Of a stretch of DNA of 20,862 nucleotides, positions 7,378-14,611 are shown piece by piece. A model generated the notes under the pieces. That model was not told the DNA's origin, did no database searches, and saw only the letters and a program-made list of their open reading frames with translations. Source of the stretch: Roseibacillus sp. (lineage in GTDB: Bacteria; Verrucomicrobiota; Verrucomicrobiia; Verrucomicrobiales; Akkermansiaceae); NCBI GenBank assembly GCA_002729275.1, contig PBTP01000104.1, positions 2,983 through 23,844 on the forward strand, in the 5' to 3' direction. The position numbers and the translations under genes were made by a program. Each line of letters opens with the position of its first letter. Positions within the stretch are counted from its first letter, which is position 1.

Positions 7378-7974
7378 ATGTTGCTCGTTATAGATAACTA
7401 TGACTCCTTCACTTATAATCTCGTCCAGTTCTTTGGTGAGCTGGGCGCGGAGATGGAGGTTCGGCGTAATGACGAGGTGACGGTAGAGGAGATCAAGGAC
7501 CTCAAGCCGGAACGAATCTGTATATCTCCAGGACCATGTAGCCCCAACGAGGCGGGAGTCAGTTGCGAGGTGATCAGCCAATTTGGTTCAGAGGTCCCCA
7601 TTCTGGGAGTGTGTCTTGGACATCAGTCGATCGGGCAGGTCTACGGGGGAGAGATTGTGCGTGCGGAGCAATTGATGCATGGGAAAACTTCCATGATTGA
7701 GCACAATGGAGAGGGTCTTTTTAAGGGCTTAGGTAATCCACTCGAGGCAACCCGGTATCACTCCCTTATTATACGCAAAGATTCTCTCCCTGATTGTCTT
7801 GAGAAAACTGCTTGGTGCGGAGACCTGATCATGGGCGTGAGACACCGCGAATTTCCCGTTCACGGTGTTCAATTTCATCCGGAATCGATACTCACTGAAG
7901 GAGGCAAGCAGCTCCTTGCGAATTTTCTTGAGATGGATCACCAGAGCCGGAGCGAAGGGAGCACTGGTCCCTAG
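7378..7974 (+). CDS. trpG: Anthranilate/aminodeoxychorismate synthase glutamine amidotransferase subunit
   Basis: A 198-residue class I glutamine amidotransferase that hydrolyses glutamine and passes ammonia to TrpE, or also to PabB if amphibolic. Visible features are the opening [17 protein letters not shown], the oxyanion loop [11 protein letters not shown] (50-60), the nucleophile C79 in LGVCLGHQ, and H167 and E169 in VQFHPES, so the triad is intact. Length is normal for the family. I start it at the ATG at 7378, which gives the exact family N-terminus, not the upstream TTG at 7348. TrpG and PabA cannot be told apart from sequence; the adjacent trpE supports TrpG. No trpD, trpC, trpF, trpB or trpA follows, so the tryptophan genes are split in this genome. 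Confidence 0.93.
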   Translation: MLLVIDNYDSFTYNLVQFFGELGAEMEVRRNDEVTVEEIKDLKPERICISPGPCSPNEAGVSCEVISQFGSEVPILGVCLGHQSIGQVYGGEIVRAEQLMHGKTSMIEHNGEGLFKGLGNPLEATRYHSLIIRKDSLPDCLEKTAWCGDLIMGVRHREFPVHGVQFHPESILTEGGKQLLANFLEMDHQSRSEGSTGP

Positions 7975-7995
7975 GATCAGAGCAGCCCGGAGGAG

Positions 7996-8496
7996 CTAGG
8001 CCTCGATACTGACTGCAAGGTCGGGGCCAAGGTCCTCGAGAGCCGCAATGAGGCCCTGTTCGTCGAAGTCTTCTTTGACTGTTGCCGATCCGGTCGCTTT
8101 AAAAACTGGATGACCGGCGTGGGGGGCGGATTCAAGATTACTGGAAAGCTCCTCAACATTCCCCCCGGTGCGGACGATGGCGGAGGCGAGTTCCTGAATA
8201 ATACCGGGGCGATCGTTGCCTATAACGTCGAAGGCGATCACCTTCTGGTTATGGCCGGTCTCGGGGAGCTCCTCCGATACTGAGACGGTTAGATTCTCAA
8301 GGGATCGGAGGGAGGAGAGAAGGGTTTCATAGGTTTCTTCCGGGCATTGGATTCTGAGCATTCCTGCAAAATTACCAGAAAGGTGAGACATCCGGGATTC
8401 CTCCCAGTTTCCACGATGCCGGGCTACGATGGCCGATAATTCCTCAACCAGGCCAGGTCGGTCCGGGCCGATCAGGGTCATCACTATGTTGCGCAT
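7996..8496 (-). CDS. Two-ACT-domain regulatory protein, GcvR-like
   Basis: A 166-residue protein made of two ACT domains: about 3-80, opening IVMTLIGPDRPGLVEELSAI, and about 86-166, opening VIAFDVIGNDRPGIIQELAS. Both have the (G/N)DRPG turn that binds small ligands, usually amino acids, at domain interfaces. Two ACT domains with no catalytic or DNA-binding domain is the layout of GcvR, the glycine-cleavage repressor accessory protein. The glycine link is not shown here, because no gcv gene is in the window. It ends 21 bases from the trpG stop, in a convergent arrangement with no clear terminator between. It starts at an ATG without a Shine-Dalgarno sequence, 55 bases after the L,D-transpeptidase gene. 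Confidence 0.85.
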   Translation of the reverse strand: MRNIVMTLIGPDRPGLVEELSAIVARHRGNWEESRMSHLSGNFAGMLRIQCPEETYETLLSSLRSLENLTVSVSEELPETGHNQKVIAFDVIGNDRPGIIQELASAIVRTGGNVEELSSNLESAPHAGHPVFKATGSATVKEDFDEQGLIAALEDLGPDLAVSIEA

Positions 8497-8551
8497 TTTC
8501 GTGGATATCAGGTTTCAGGAGGCAGGGCTCATAAGAAGTGGCCTCTCGCAA

Positions 8552-9169
8552 TTACTCTACTATAACCGGCGTGCCGATTTCGGCGTTCTCATAAAATTTC
8601 TTCGCCAAGTCTGCCGGGAGGCGAACGCAGCCGTGAGAGGCTGCGTAACCTGGGAGGTGTCCTGCATGCATGCCAACGCCGTGGTTGAAGCGCAGAAAGT
8701 GAGGCATCGGTGAGCCGACGAACTTCTGTCCTGGGCCCGGCTTATCCTTGCGGGAGTCAGCGTCGTCATTAATGACCGTTCCGGTTGCGAGGTCCACAAT
8801 GGTGCCGTAGGTCCGGGAGTAATAGTCCACAGACTTCTGGGTTACCGTGAAATTCCCCGGTCTTGTCGTGTACTTCGAGTTTCCCGTTGAAACGGGTGTA
8901 ACGCCCGCAAGCTGGCCGCCCTTGTAAAAGTAAGCTTTCTGCTCAGCCCTGACGATGTGGATTGCAGTGGGGCCAAGGAGAGAGTCTCCATCCCAGAACT
9001 TGGAGGCCTCTGCAGGGTTTATGGGTCCGCTCTGCGGGGTGGTGCCAGTGCCAATCCCAGCAAGATAGCGTGAGGAGGGCGGGGGCTGGTCATAGATTCG
9101 AGAGATCGGTCCGCAGGAGAAGAGAGACCCAGTGGCGAGAAGAAGAGCCGGTAAAAAGAGAAGCTTCAT
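8552..9169 (-). CDS. L,D-transpeptidase (YkuD domain) lipoprotein
   Basis: A 205-residue protein with a type II signal peptide (MKLLFLPALLLATGSLFSC, lipobox LFSC, lipidated Cys19), so it is membrane anchored outside the cytoplasm. The YkuD domain has the catalytic motif SHGCVRLP (nucleophile C181, H179) preceded by HAGHLPG (H168). Such enzymes make 3-3 peptidoglycan cross-links or attach proteins to peptidoglycan through an acyl-enzyme at the cysteine. I chose the ATG at 9169 because the signal peptide begins there; the longer frame from 9307 adds 46 residues of no recognisable kind and would overlap the sulfatase stop. It lies 128 bases downstream of the sulfatase gene and may have its own promoter. 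Confidence 0.92.
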   Translation of the reverse strand: MKLLFLPALLLATGSLFSCGPISRIYDQPPPSSRYLAGIGTGTTPQSGPINPAEASKFWDGDSLLGPTAIHIVRAEQKAYFYKGGQLAGVTPVSTGNSKYTTRPGNFTVTQKSVDYYSRTYGTIVDLATGTVINDDADSRKDKPGPGQKFVGSPMPHFLRFNHGVGMHAGHLPGYAASHGCVRLPADLAKKFYENAEIGTPVIVE

Positions 9170-9207
9170 GGCGTAGGAATCCGGGTGTTTTAGTTGCGAC
9201 CGGAAGA

Positions 9208-9231
9208 GGTCAGGAGTTTGGCCTCTTGACC
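9208..9231 (-). terminator. Hairpin between sulfatase and L,D-transpeptidase genes
   Basis: The sequence GGTCAGGAG (9208-9216) pairs with CTCTTGACC (9223-9231), giving nine pairs including one G-T wobble, around a six-base loop. It lies about 65 bases past the sulfatase stop on the minus strand. A pyrimidine-rich stretch follows but no real T-run, so it is a weak terminator candidate or a 3'-end-protecting hairpin. Confidence 0.35.
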
Positions 9232-9296
9232 CTAGAGTAGTCAGGGAATGATGTGCGACCTTTGAAAGATAGTTGTTGAGCCAGATCGAGGTAAAC

Positions 9297-10907
9297 TCAC
9301 AGCTCATCCTTTACCCGGAATTGTTGGGTGCGGTGCTTCTTGCGCCAGGCCTCGGGTTTCACTGGGCCGACGGTGTTGTCGTCATATTTACGCCGTAATC
9401 CCTCGAGCTGATTTTTCATCTTGGAAATCTGAGCCGCGTATTTCTCATCTTTATAAAGATTCTGTAACTCGTCTGGATCCTCTTTCAGGTCGTAAAATTC
9501 CCACTCCCCAAATTCGTAGAACTGGATGAGCTTATACCGCTCGGTCCTGATCCCGTTGTGTCGGGGCACCTGATGAACGCTTGGGTATTCATAGTAGTGA
9601 TAATAAATGCTGTCTCGCCATTCCTTTGGGGCCTGGCCCTTGAGCAGAGGAACCAAAGAACGGCCCTGCATGTCGTTCGGAATCTCTGCTCCTGCGGCTT
9701 CCAGAAATGTTTCGGCGTAGTCGAGGTTCTGCACCATGTGTTTCTTATCGCGCGAACCGGGCTTGGTAACTCCCGGCCACTTAATGATCAGAGGCATCAA
9801 AAGAGACTCCTCGTACATCCAGCGCTTATCGAACCATCCGTGATCCCCGATGTAGAATCCCTGATCCGAGGAATAAACCACGATGGTGTTGTCGGAGATT
9901 CCCATTTCGTCCAGCGTCCGCATCAAGGTTCCGACACTTTCATCAACCCCTCGGACGGAACGCAGGTAATTCTTGGCGTATCGCTGGTATTTCCATCGAA
10001 CTAAGTCTTTGCCCTTGAGGTTTGCCTTTTTGAGCTCGGCGTCACGCGGGGCGTAATGGTTGCGCCATGCGGTAAGCTGGGTAGGTGTCATTCGGGACAT
10101 GTTGCGCCACGCAGACTTGTCAAACATGCCCTTCTTATCGGCTCCCTGGTAGGCAGGAGTCAAATTGTAGAAGAGATCGAACTGCAGGTCCATGTGGCCA
10201 TCGATCTCAAGTTCCTGCCAGCGGGCAGGGCTGGCATTATCCTCCCATTTGTCGAAGAGTGTTTTGGGCTCCGGTAGATCCTCATCTGCCCAGAGGTGCA
10301 GATGACGGAGGGCTGGCATCCAGTTGCGGTGGGGGGCCTTGTGCTGACACATCAGGAGAAATGGCTTCTCCTGATTTCGGCCCTTTTTGAGCCAGTCTAC
10401 AGCCAGGTTGGTTACAACGTCCGTGCAATGTCCTTCGATGGTCGTTTTGCCCTCGGGAGTAAGGAGATCAGGATTGTAATAGAGGCCCTGTCCCGGAAGG
10501 ACCATCCACTTATCGAATCCCTGAGGCTTCGATTTGAGATGCCACTTTCCGAACATGGCTGTCTGGTAGCCTGCCTGTTGTAGAAGCTTGGGGAATGTTT
10601 GTTGGGAGCCATCAAAATTATTTCCGTTGTTCATGAAGCCATTCTTATGGCTGTGCTTTCCGGTGATAATGACTGCCCGGCTTGGGCCGCAAATTGAATT
10701 GGTGCAGAAGCTTTTGTCGAAAAGCATTCCCTCCGAGGCAAGGCGGTCAATGTGGGGGGTCGGGTTGGTGCTTTTGAGCCAGCCATCATATGCCCCAATG
10801 GCATGGGGGGCATGGTCGTCGCTGAAAATAAAGACGATATTGGGCTGTTTTTGAGCGCCGGAGCAAAGGAGGCAGGTAGCAAGCCAGAGTGCAAAAAGGA
10901 TTCTCAT
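9297..10907 (-). CDS. Secreted sulfatase, S1 formylglycine family (N-sulfoglucosamine/GlcNAc-6-sulfatase-like)
   Basis: A 536-residue sulfatase that hydrolyses sulfate esters or N-sulfates. The signal peptide spans residues 1-18 (MRILFALWLATCLLCSGA). Metal and catalytic residues are intact: D30 and D31 (FSDDH), the formylglycine motif CGPSR (73-77, C73 to be oxidised by a maturase not in this window), K121 and H123 (FGKWHL), H189 and H193 (HKAPH), D348 and Q349 (SSDQG) and K361 (GWFDKRWMYEES). The DHGWFDKR-type segment and the C-terminal FYDLKEDPDELQNLY block occur in sulfatases acting on glycosaminoglycan-like or GlcNAc-6-sulfate substrates; the exact substrate is inference. The start lies 22 bases after the PQQ-like gene, so the two are probably co-transcribed. 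Confidence 0.93.
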   Translation of the reverse strand: MRILFALWLATCLLCSGAQKQPNIVFIFSDDHAPHAIGAYDGWLKSTNPTPHIDRLASEGMLFDKSFCTNSICGPSRAVIITGKHSHKNGFMNNGNNFDGSQQTFPKLLQQAGYQTAMFGKWHLKSKPQGFDKWMVLPGQGLYYNPDLLTPEGKTTIEGHCTDVVTNLAVDWLKKGRNQEKPFLLMCQHKAPHRNWMPALRHLHLWADEDLPEPKTLFDKWEDNASPARWQELEIDGHMDLQFDLFYNLTPAYQGADKKGMFDKSAWRNMSRMTPTQLTAWRNHYAPRDAELKKANLKGKDLVRWKYQRYAKNYLRSVRGVDESVGTLMRTLDEMGISDNTIVVYSSDQGFYIGDHGWFDKRWMYEESLLMPLIIKWPGVTKPGSRDKKHMVQNLDYAETFLEAAGAEIPNDMQGRSLVPLLKGQAPKEWRDSIYYHYYEYPSVHQVPRHNGIRTERYKLIQFYEFGEWEFYDLKEDPDELQNLYKDEKYAAQISKMKNQLEGLRRKYDDNTVGPVKPEAWRKKHRTQQFRVKDEL

Positions 10908-10929
10908 GATGTATCTTTGAAGGGGGATA

Positions 10930-12225
10930 TTATTTCTTCAAGTCGACGCAGAGCAAGCGATTCTGTCCTCGCATGTAAAGGCGCCCCCCGCTGAGGGCCA
11001 TGGGACTCCAGAATTTGAGGTCAAACCTCTTGCTGAGATCACTTCCGAAAACATTTGCAGAGGCAAGCATACGAAAGCCTTCTGCGCTGACTTCTCCAAG
11101 GCGCAGGGTGCCCTTTTCGCCATCCTGGAGTATTAACATGCCATCGGCGTAAAGGCTGGAACCCCGCCCCATGAAGGGATCGTCTCCTGTGCGCCACAGC
11201 TCTTTGCCCTCAAGGTCCCAGCAGCTCAGTCCCCCGGTTTTGCGCTTCGTAGTGACTCGGTGATTGGAGTTCTCGTTGGCCAGGAAATAAAGATGGTTGT
11301 CGATAACGAATGGAGGATGGATCTGGGACCCTTTCTCTATGCTCCATTTTTCATTTACCAGATAGCCGTCATCCTGTCGCTTTATGGAAAGCATCTTGGA
11401 TCCGCAGTCATAGCCTCCGGTAACAAAGAGAAGAGTATTACTGACCTTGGTCACAATGGGGATAGGAATCCTGTTATAGTAATGGGTGGTCTGCCAAAGG
11501 GTCTTTCCATCCCTGGGTCTATAGCTGGTAATAAGGCCCTCCTTGCTGCCCTGATTTACTACCGAAGTCAGGACGATATGCTGTTCCCCTGCAATCTTCA
11601 GGAGGGTTGGAGAGGAGTGTGAATTCCCAACAGGACCACTCCTCCATGTCTCTTCTCCGGTGCTCCGGTTCCAGGCCGCAATGCCTGTTTCAGATCCAAA
11701 GGGAGTGACGACAACAATGTCATCGATCACAAGTGCGCACTGTGCGTAGCCCCATTTTGGCGTCTCTGCGTCTGGGTATCTTTCGGACATCTTGATCTGC
11801 CAGCGGGCTTTCCTGGTAGCCCGATCTACGCAATGCACTCTCCCGAATGATCCAATGAAATACACGGCATCTTCTCTGACGGTAGGAACGCTCCGGGATC
11901 CGGGGAATGAGGGTTCCCCTTCTGAAGTGCTTTCGTAGCGCCATTGCTCCTTTCCGGTAGTAGCGTCCAGACAGATCAACATGTCCTTTTTCTTTGCGAC
12001 CCGGTCGACTACGAAGAGGTCCTTCCCATCTACTGCGCATCCGCCGAAGCCCTGCTCGAGAGCTGTCTCCCAGACGACCCCGGGTCCTTCCTTGGGGAAG
12101 CTACGCAGTAAGCCCGACTCGCTGGAGGTGCCGTTACGATCAGGACCCTGAAATTGGGGCCAATCTGCCAGCGCAAATGCTGAGCAAAGAGTTGTGACAA
12201 GAAGAAGGTGGAGCTGTATTTTCAT
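10930..12225 (-). CDS. Secreted PQQ-like beta-propeller protein
   Basis: A 431-residue protein with a signal peptide (MKIQLHLLLVTTLCSAFALA, cleavage near residue 20) and repeated propeller blades: LICLDATTGKEQWRY, VHCVDRATRKARWQI, IAAWNRSTGEETWRSG, LITSYRPRDGKTLWQT, LSCWDLEGKELWRTG and the terminal LLCVDLKK. These are the PQQ/BamB-type repeats with the (D/A)xxTGxxxW signature. The opening DWPQFQGPDRNGTS is common in planctomycete and verrucomicrobial secreted propellers. Whether it binds PQQ, and so is a dehydrogenase, or is only a scaffold cannot be told; no cytochrome domain is fused. I chose the ATG at 12225 because it begins the signal peptide; the ATG at 12267 adds 14 residues. It sits between the two sulfatase genes. 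Confidence 0.85.
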   Translation of the reverse strand: MKIQLHLLLVTTLCSAFALADWPQFQGPDRNGTSSESGLLRSFPKEGPGVVWETALEQGFGGCAVDGKDLFVVDRVAKKKDMLICLDATTGKEQWRYESTSEGEPSFPGSRSVPTVREDAVYFIGSFGRVHCVDRATRKARWQIKMSERYPDAETPKWGYAQCALVIDDIVVVTPFGSETGIAAWNRSTGEETWRSGPVGNSHSSPTLLKIAGEQHIVLTSVVNQGSKEGLITSYRPRDGKTLWQTTHYYNRIPIPIVTKVSNTLLFVTGGYDCGSKMLSIKRQDDGYLVNEKWSIEKGSQIHPPFVIDNHLYFLANENSNHRVTTKRKTGGLSCWDLEGKELWRTGDDPFMGRGSSLYADGMLILQDGEKGTLRLGEVSAEGFRMLASANVFGSDLSKRFDLKFWSPMALSGGRLYMRGQNRLLCVDLKK

Positions 12226-12296
12226 GGGGAAGGGTAGGTTTGGTATTATTTTCTTCGCTTTAACCATAGGAAAAGGCCTGGAGCATCAAGAGTTGA

Positions 12297-13688
12297 TCAG
12301 TTGCCAGATTTCCGTGGAGCCTGCTTAGTCTGTGGGGTTTTCCCCTTCTGGGGTTCATTTTCCCACCAGTCGCGCGGCCCCTCCTTCTCGATCCCTTTCA
12401 GAACTTTGAAGAAGGCTGACTTCATCTCCTCGAGCTTGACAGTTTTTTTCGAGGCGAGGTCGTGCTCTTCCTTCCAGTCGGTCTGAATCTGGTAGAGCTG
12501 AAACTTGTCGAAGCTGATATTGGAAATTAATTTCCAGTCTCCAATCCGGAGAGCTGCATGGCTTTTTGCGGGGGCAATATGGTTTCGCCAGAAGAGAGGC
12601 ACAGGCCGTTGGACGGGGTTGTCATCGAAAGCGGGGACCATGCTAACTCCATCAATGGTGCGATCATCTGGCAGGGGAATGCCTGTAATGTCGAGAACAG
12701 TAGAGAATATATCCGAGCCAATGACCGGAACATCGCTCACCGATCCGGGCATGATCTTGCCGGGCCAACGCACCATCCCAGCAACCCGGATTCCGCCCTC
12801 ATGGCTATCACGCTTGCGACCGCGCAGGCCCCCGGTTGATCCCCGGGTGCGACCTTTATTTCCCCTGCCCTCAGGGCCGTTGTCAGAGGTGAAGAAGACG
12901 ATGGTATTTTCCTGTAGCCCCAGTTCGGCTAAAGCTCCGGTCACCATTCCAAAGGCATGGTCCAGTTGCGTGATGTTGCCGTGGTGCTGTCGGATGTCCT
13001 TGTCCTTGATGTCCAGGTAAGGCTCCATGAACTCCTCAGCAGATTCGATGGGAAGGTGAGGTTCGTGAGTCCAGACCGAGAGGAGGAAGGGCTTGTCCCG
13101 GTCGCGAACCTCCTTCAGCCAGCGCACGCCCTCCTGGGCCACGAGTGGAGCGGAGTATCCTTCGAGAAGCCCCATTGGTTTGCCATTGAGCACAAAGTTA
13201 CGGGGGTTTTTGTGACTGGGCGCTGCATTGTTCTGGGTTGCCATCCAGTGGTTGTAGCCATGGTCGTCCGGCTGGGGCTGTTTCGTAGTGTTAAAGTGCC
13301 CGTTCAGGTGCCACTTGCCAACATGACAGGTATCGTAGCCTTTTGCCTGCAGAAGTTTGGGGAAGGTAATTTCGCTTTTCCTAAGGTGGCAGGAATGGCC
13401 TCCCGGGATCCAGCGCCAGACGCCATTACGATAGGGAGTGCGTCCTGTGAGAATTGAGGCGCGGGATGGTGAGCAGACTCCGCAGGCAGAATAGCACTGT
13501 GTGAAGCGGATTCCCTCAGTTGCAAACTTGTCGAGGTGTGGAGATTGGATGATTTCGTTGCCGTAGCATCCCAAGTCTCCCCACCCCATGTCATCCACGA
13601 GGAAAATGACAATGTTGGGCGATTCCGCGCCGTGAAGGGAGAAGTTGCCCAGCAGGAGGCAGCAGATAGAGAGGCGGATAGCATTCAT
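12297..13688 (-). CDS. Secreted sulfatase, S1 formylglycine family (arylsulfatase A-like)
   Basis: A 463-residue sulfatase with a signal peptide (about 1-21, MNAIRLSICCLLLGNFSLHG). D32 and D33 (VDDMGWGDLGCYG), the formylglycine motif CSPSR (72-76), K125 and H127 (VGKWHL), H208 and H211 (WTHEPH), D269 and N270 (TSDNGPE) and K292 (RGRKRDSHEGGIRV) are all in place. The DMGWGDLGCYG opening and the EGGIRV loop mark the arylsulfatase A/GalNAc-sulfatase side of S1, clearly different from the second sulfatase downstream. The C-terminal tail is Lys/Pro-rich. I start it at the ATG at 13688; the TTG just before it adds one residue. It lies between the ThuA-like gene (45-base gap) and the PQQ-like gene (71-base gap). 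Confidence 0.93.
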   Translation of the reverse strand: MNAIRLSICCLLLGNFSLHGAESPNIVIFLVDDMGWGDLGCYGNEIIQSPHLDKFATEGIRFTQCYSACGVCSPSRASILTGRTPYRNGVWRWIPGGHSCHLRKSEITFPKLLQAKGYDTCHVGKWHLNGHFNTTKQPQPDDHGYNHWMATQNNAAPSHKNPRNFVLNGKPMGLLEGYSAPLVAQEGVRWLKEVRDRDKPFLLSVWTHEPHLPIESAEEFMEPYLDIKDKDIRQHHGNITQLDHAFGMVTGALAELGLQENTIVFFTSDNGPEGRGNKGRTRGSTGGLRGRKRDSHEGGIRVAGMVRWPGKIMPGSVSDVPVIGSDIFSTVLDITGIPLPDDRTIDGVSMVPAFDDNPVQRPVPLFWRNHIAPAKSHAALRIGDWKLISNISFDKFQLYQIQTDWKEEHDLASKKTVKLEEMKSAFFKVLKGIEKEGPRDWWENEPQKGKTPQTKQAPRKSGN

Positions 13689-13733
13689 CAAACAACAAGG
13701 AAGTCAGGGAGAGTCTTTCTGAGGAGGTTCTGG

Positions 13734-14504
13734 TTACTTTGCAGGGCCAGCGGTCCATCTGATTGCGGCAAGGAGATGGGCTCGACCAAAGGGGGTATCG
13801 ATCGATTTGATATCGTGTCCAAGCCCGGTATAAAAATATCGTCCCTTGCCCATTTTACGCCGCCAGCAGATGGGATGATCATCTCCCATTGGCTTCATTT
13901 CCGTGTAAGAGGGATGGTTCCTAACCGGGATATAACTCTTTTCATCGAGGCGGAGGAGAACCTCCACGCCCGGAAGGCCGGTTACCGATTTGTCGAAGTT
14001 CAGCCAGTCGGCGGTGTATCTGAACTCCTTGCTTTTTCCTGCCACAATGGGATCTCCCTCGGCCTTTGGATCAACGAGGAATCGTGCCTCCACGAATTCG
14101 GAATCACCATGGAAATCGCAGCCTGCGATTTCTATGAGTTCCGGCCAGGTCCCATTCTGGACTATGCCAGCGTGCATGACCATGATGCCGCCACCATTGT
14201 TGAACCATTGAATCACGGGCTTACGCTCCTCGGCAGTAAGGCTTTCCCCAAGGTTGGTAGAATTATTGAACAGAATCAGGTCGTAGTTCTGCAGGTTTCG
14301 TGCGCTAAGCTCGTCTGCGCTTTCAGTAATACTGACGGTGATATCATGTTTTGCTCCAAGTGTGGCGAGATAGCCGTTGATGCGGGCGATCTCCGGGTGG
14401 CGATACCAGGAGGTCTTTGAGTAGACGAGGACTTCGATAGGTCGAGCGCAGCCGAGATCGACGGCTAGCCCGAGGAGGCCCAGCAGAATAATAACACGAA
14501 TCAT
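13734..14504 (-). CDS. ThuA-like domain protein, secreted
   Basis: A 256-residue protein with an N-terminal hydrophobic signal (about 1-20, MIRVIILLGLLGLAVDLGCA) and a ThuA-like, class I glutamine-amidotransferase-like fold: first strand EVLVYSKTSWYRHPEI (24-39), NYDLILFNN (73-81) and GGGIMVMHAG (104-113) where amidotransferases have the nucleophile elbow. As usual in ThuA proteins there is no catalytic Cys there. Its end, GKGRYFYTGLGHD...RAHLLAAIRW, is standard for the family. ThuA-like proteins accompany sugar-oxidation genes in many Verrucomicrobiota and Planctomycetota; the activity is unproven. I chose the ATG at 14504 because the signal peptide starts there; a longer frame from 14555 adds 17 residues. 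Residue C19 is not in a clean lipobox. Confidence 0.88.
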   Translation of the reverse strand: MIRVIILLGLLGLAVDLGCARPIEVLVYSKTSWYRHPEIARINGYLATLGAKHDITVSITESADELSARNLQNYDLILFNNSTNLGESLTAEERKPVIQWFNNGGGIMVMHAGIVQNGTWPELIEIAGCDFHGDSEFVEARFLVDPKAEGDPIVAGKSKEFRYTADWLNFDKSVTGLPGVEVLLRLDEKSYIPVRNHPSYTEMKPMGDDHPICWRRKMGKGRYFYTGLGHDIKSIDTPFGRAHLLAAIRWTAGPAK

Positions 14505-14526
14505 ATGATAGTTGATTGTCCGGGGA

Positions 14527-14555
14527 ATTCCAGCAGGCCAGGGAAGATCAGTCAA
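14527..14555 (-). promoter_or_regulatory. Candidate sigma-70-type promoter for the ThuA-sulfatase genes
   Basis: On the minus strand TTGACT (14555-14550) is followed after exactly 17 bases by TGGAAT (14532-14527), then 22 bases to the ThuA-like ATG at 14504. The -35 box is good and the -10 box is only four of six. The -35 box is also one arm of a perfect palindrome, so it could equally be a regulator site or a hairpin. If real, it would split the run of genes after the heme protein. Confidence 0.3.
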
Positions 14556-14588
14556 TCGGTTGACTAAGGGACCGGAAGATCACTTCGG
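14550..14588 (-). terminator. Two consecutive hairpins after the heme-protein gene
   Basis: On the minus strand, 24 bases after the heme-protein stop, comes a stem of CCGAAG with CTTCCGG (plus-strand 14572-14578 and 14583-14588, one bulged base). A perfect palindrome AGTCAA-TCGG-TTGACT follows at 14550-14565. Neither is followed by a T-run. They could be a weak terminator, an mRNA-processing or 3'-protection structure, or an operator overlapping the candidate promoter. Confidence 0.35.
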
Positions 14589-14611
14589 AGGCCTGATCAG
14601 AGGGCGGCTGA

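Noticed and set aside
7299..7397. 32-codon frame in the trpE-trpG gap as a trp attenuation leader peptide
   Set aside because: It has no Trp codons, no paired terminator/antiterminator hairpins and no T-run, and it lies inside the operon, not in front of trpE.
7970..8000. CCTAG...CTAGG as a bidirectional terminator between trpG and the ACT-domain gene
   Set aside because: Only five pairs around a loop of about 21 bases with no T-run on either strand; too weak.
12285..12297. ATCAA-GAG-TTGAT hairpin after the arylsulfatase-like gene
   Set aside because: A five-pair AT-rich stem with a three-base loop that overlaps the stop codon and has no T-run; likely chance.
13536..14420. 294-residue plus-strand frame opposite the ThuA-like and sulfatase genes
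   Set aside because: It is antisense to two well-supported genes and spans their junction; no recognisable family.
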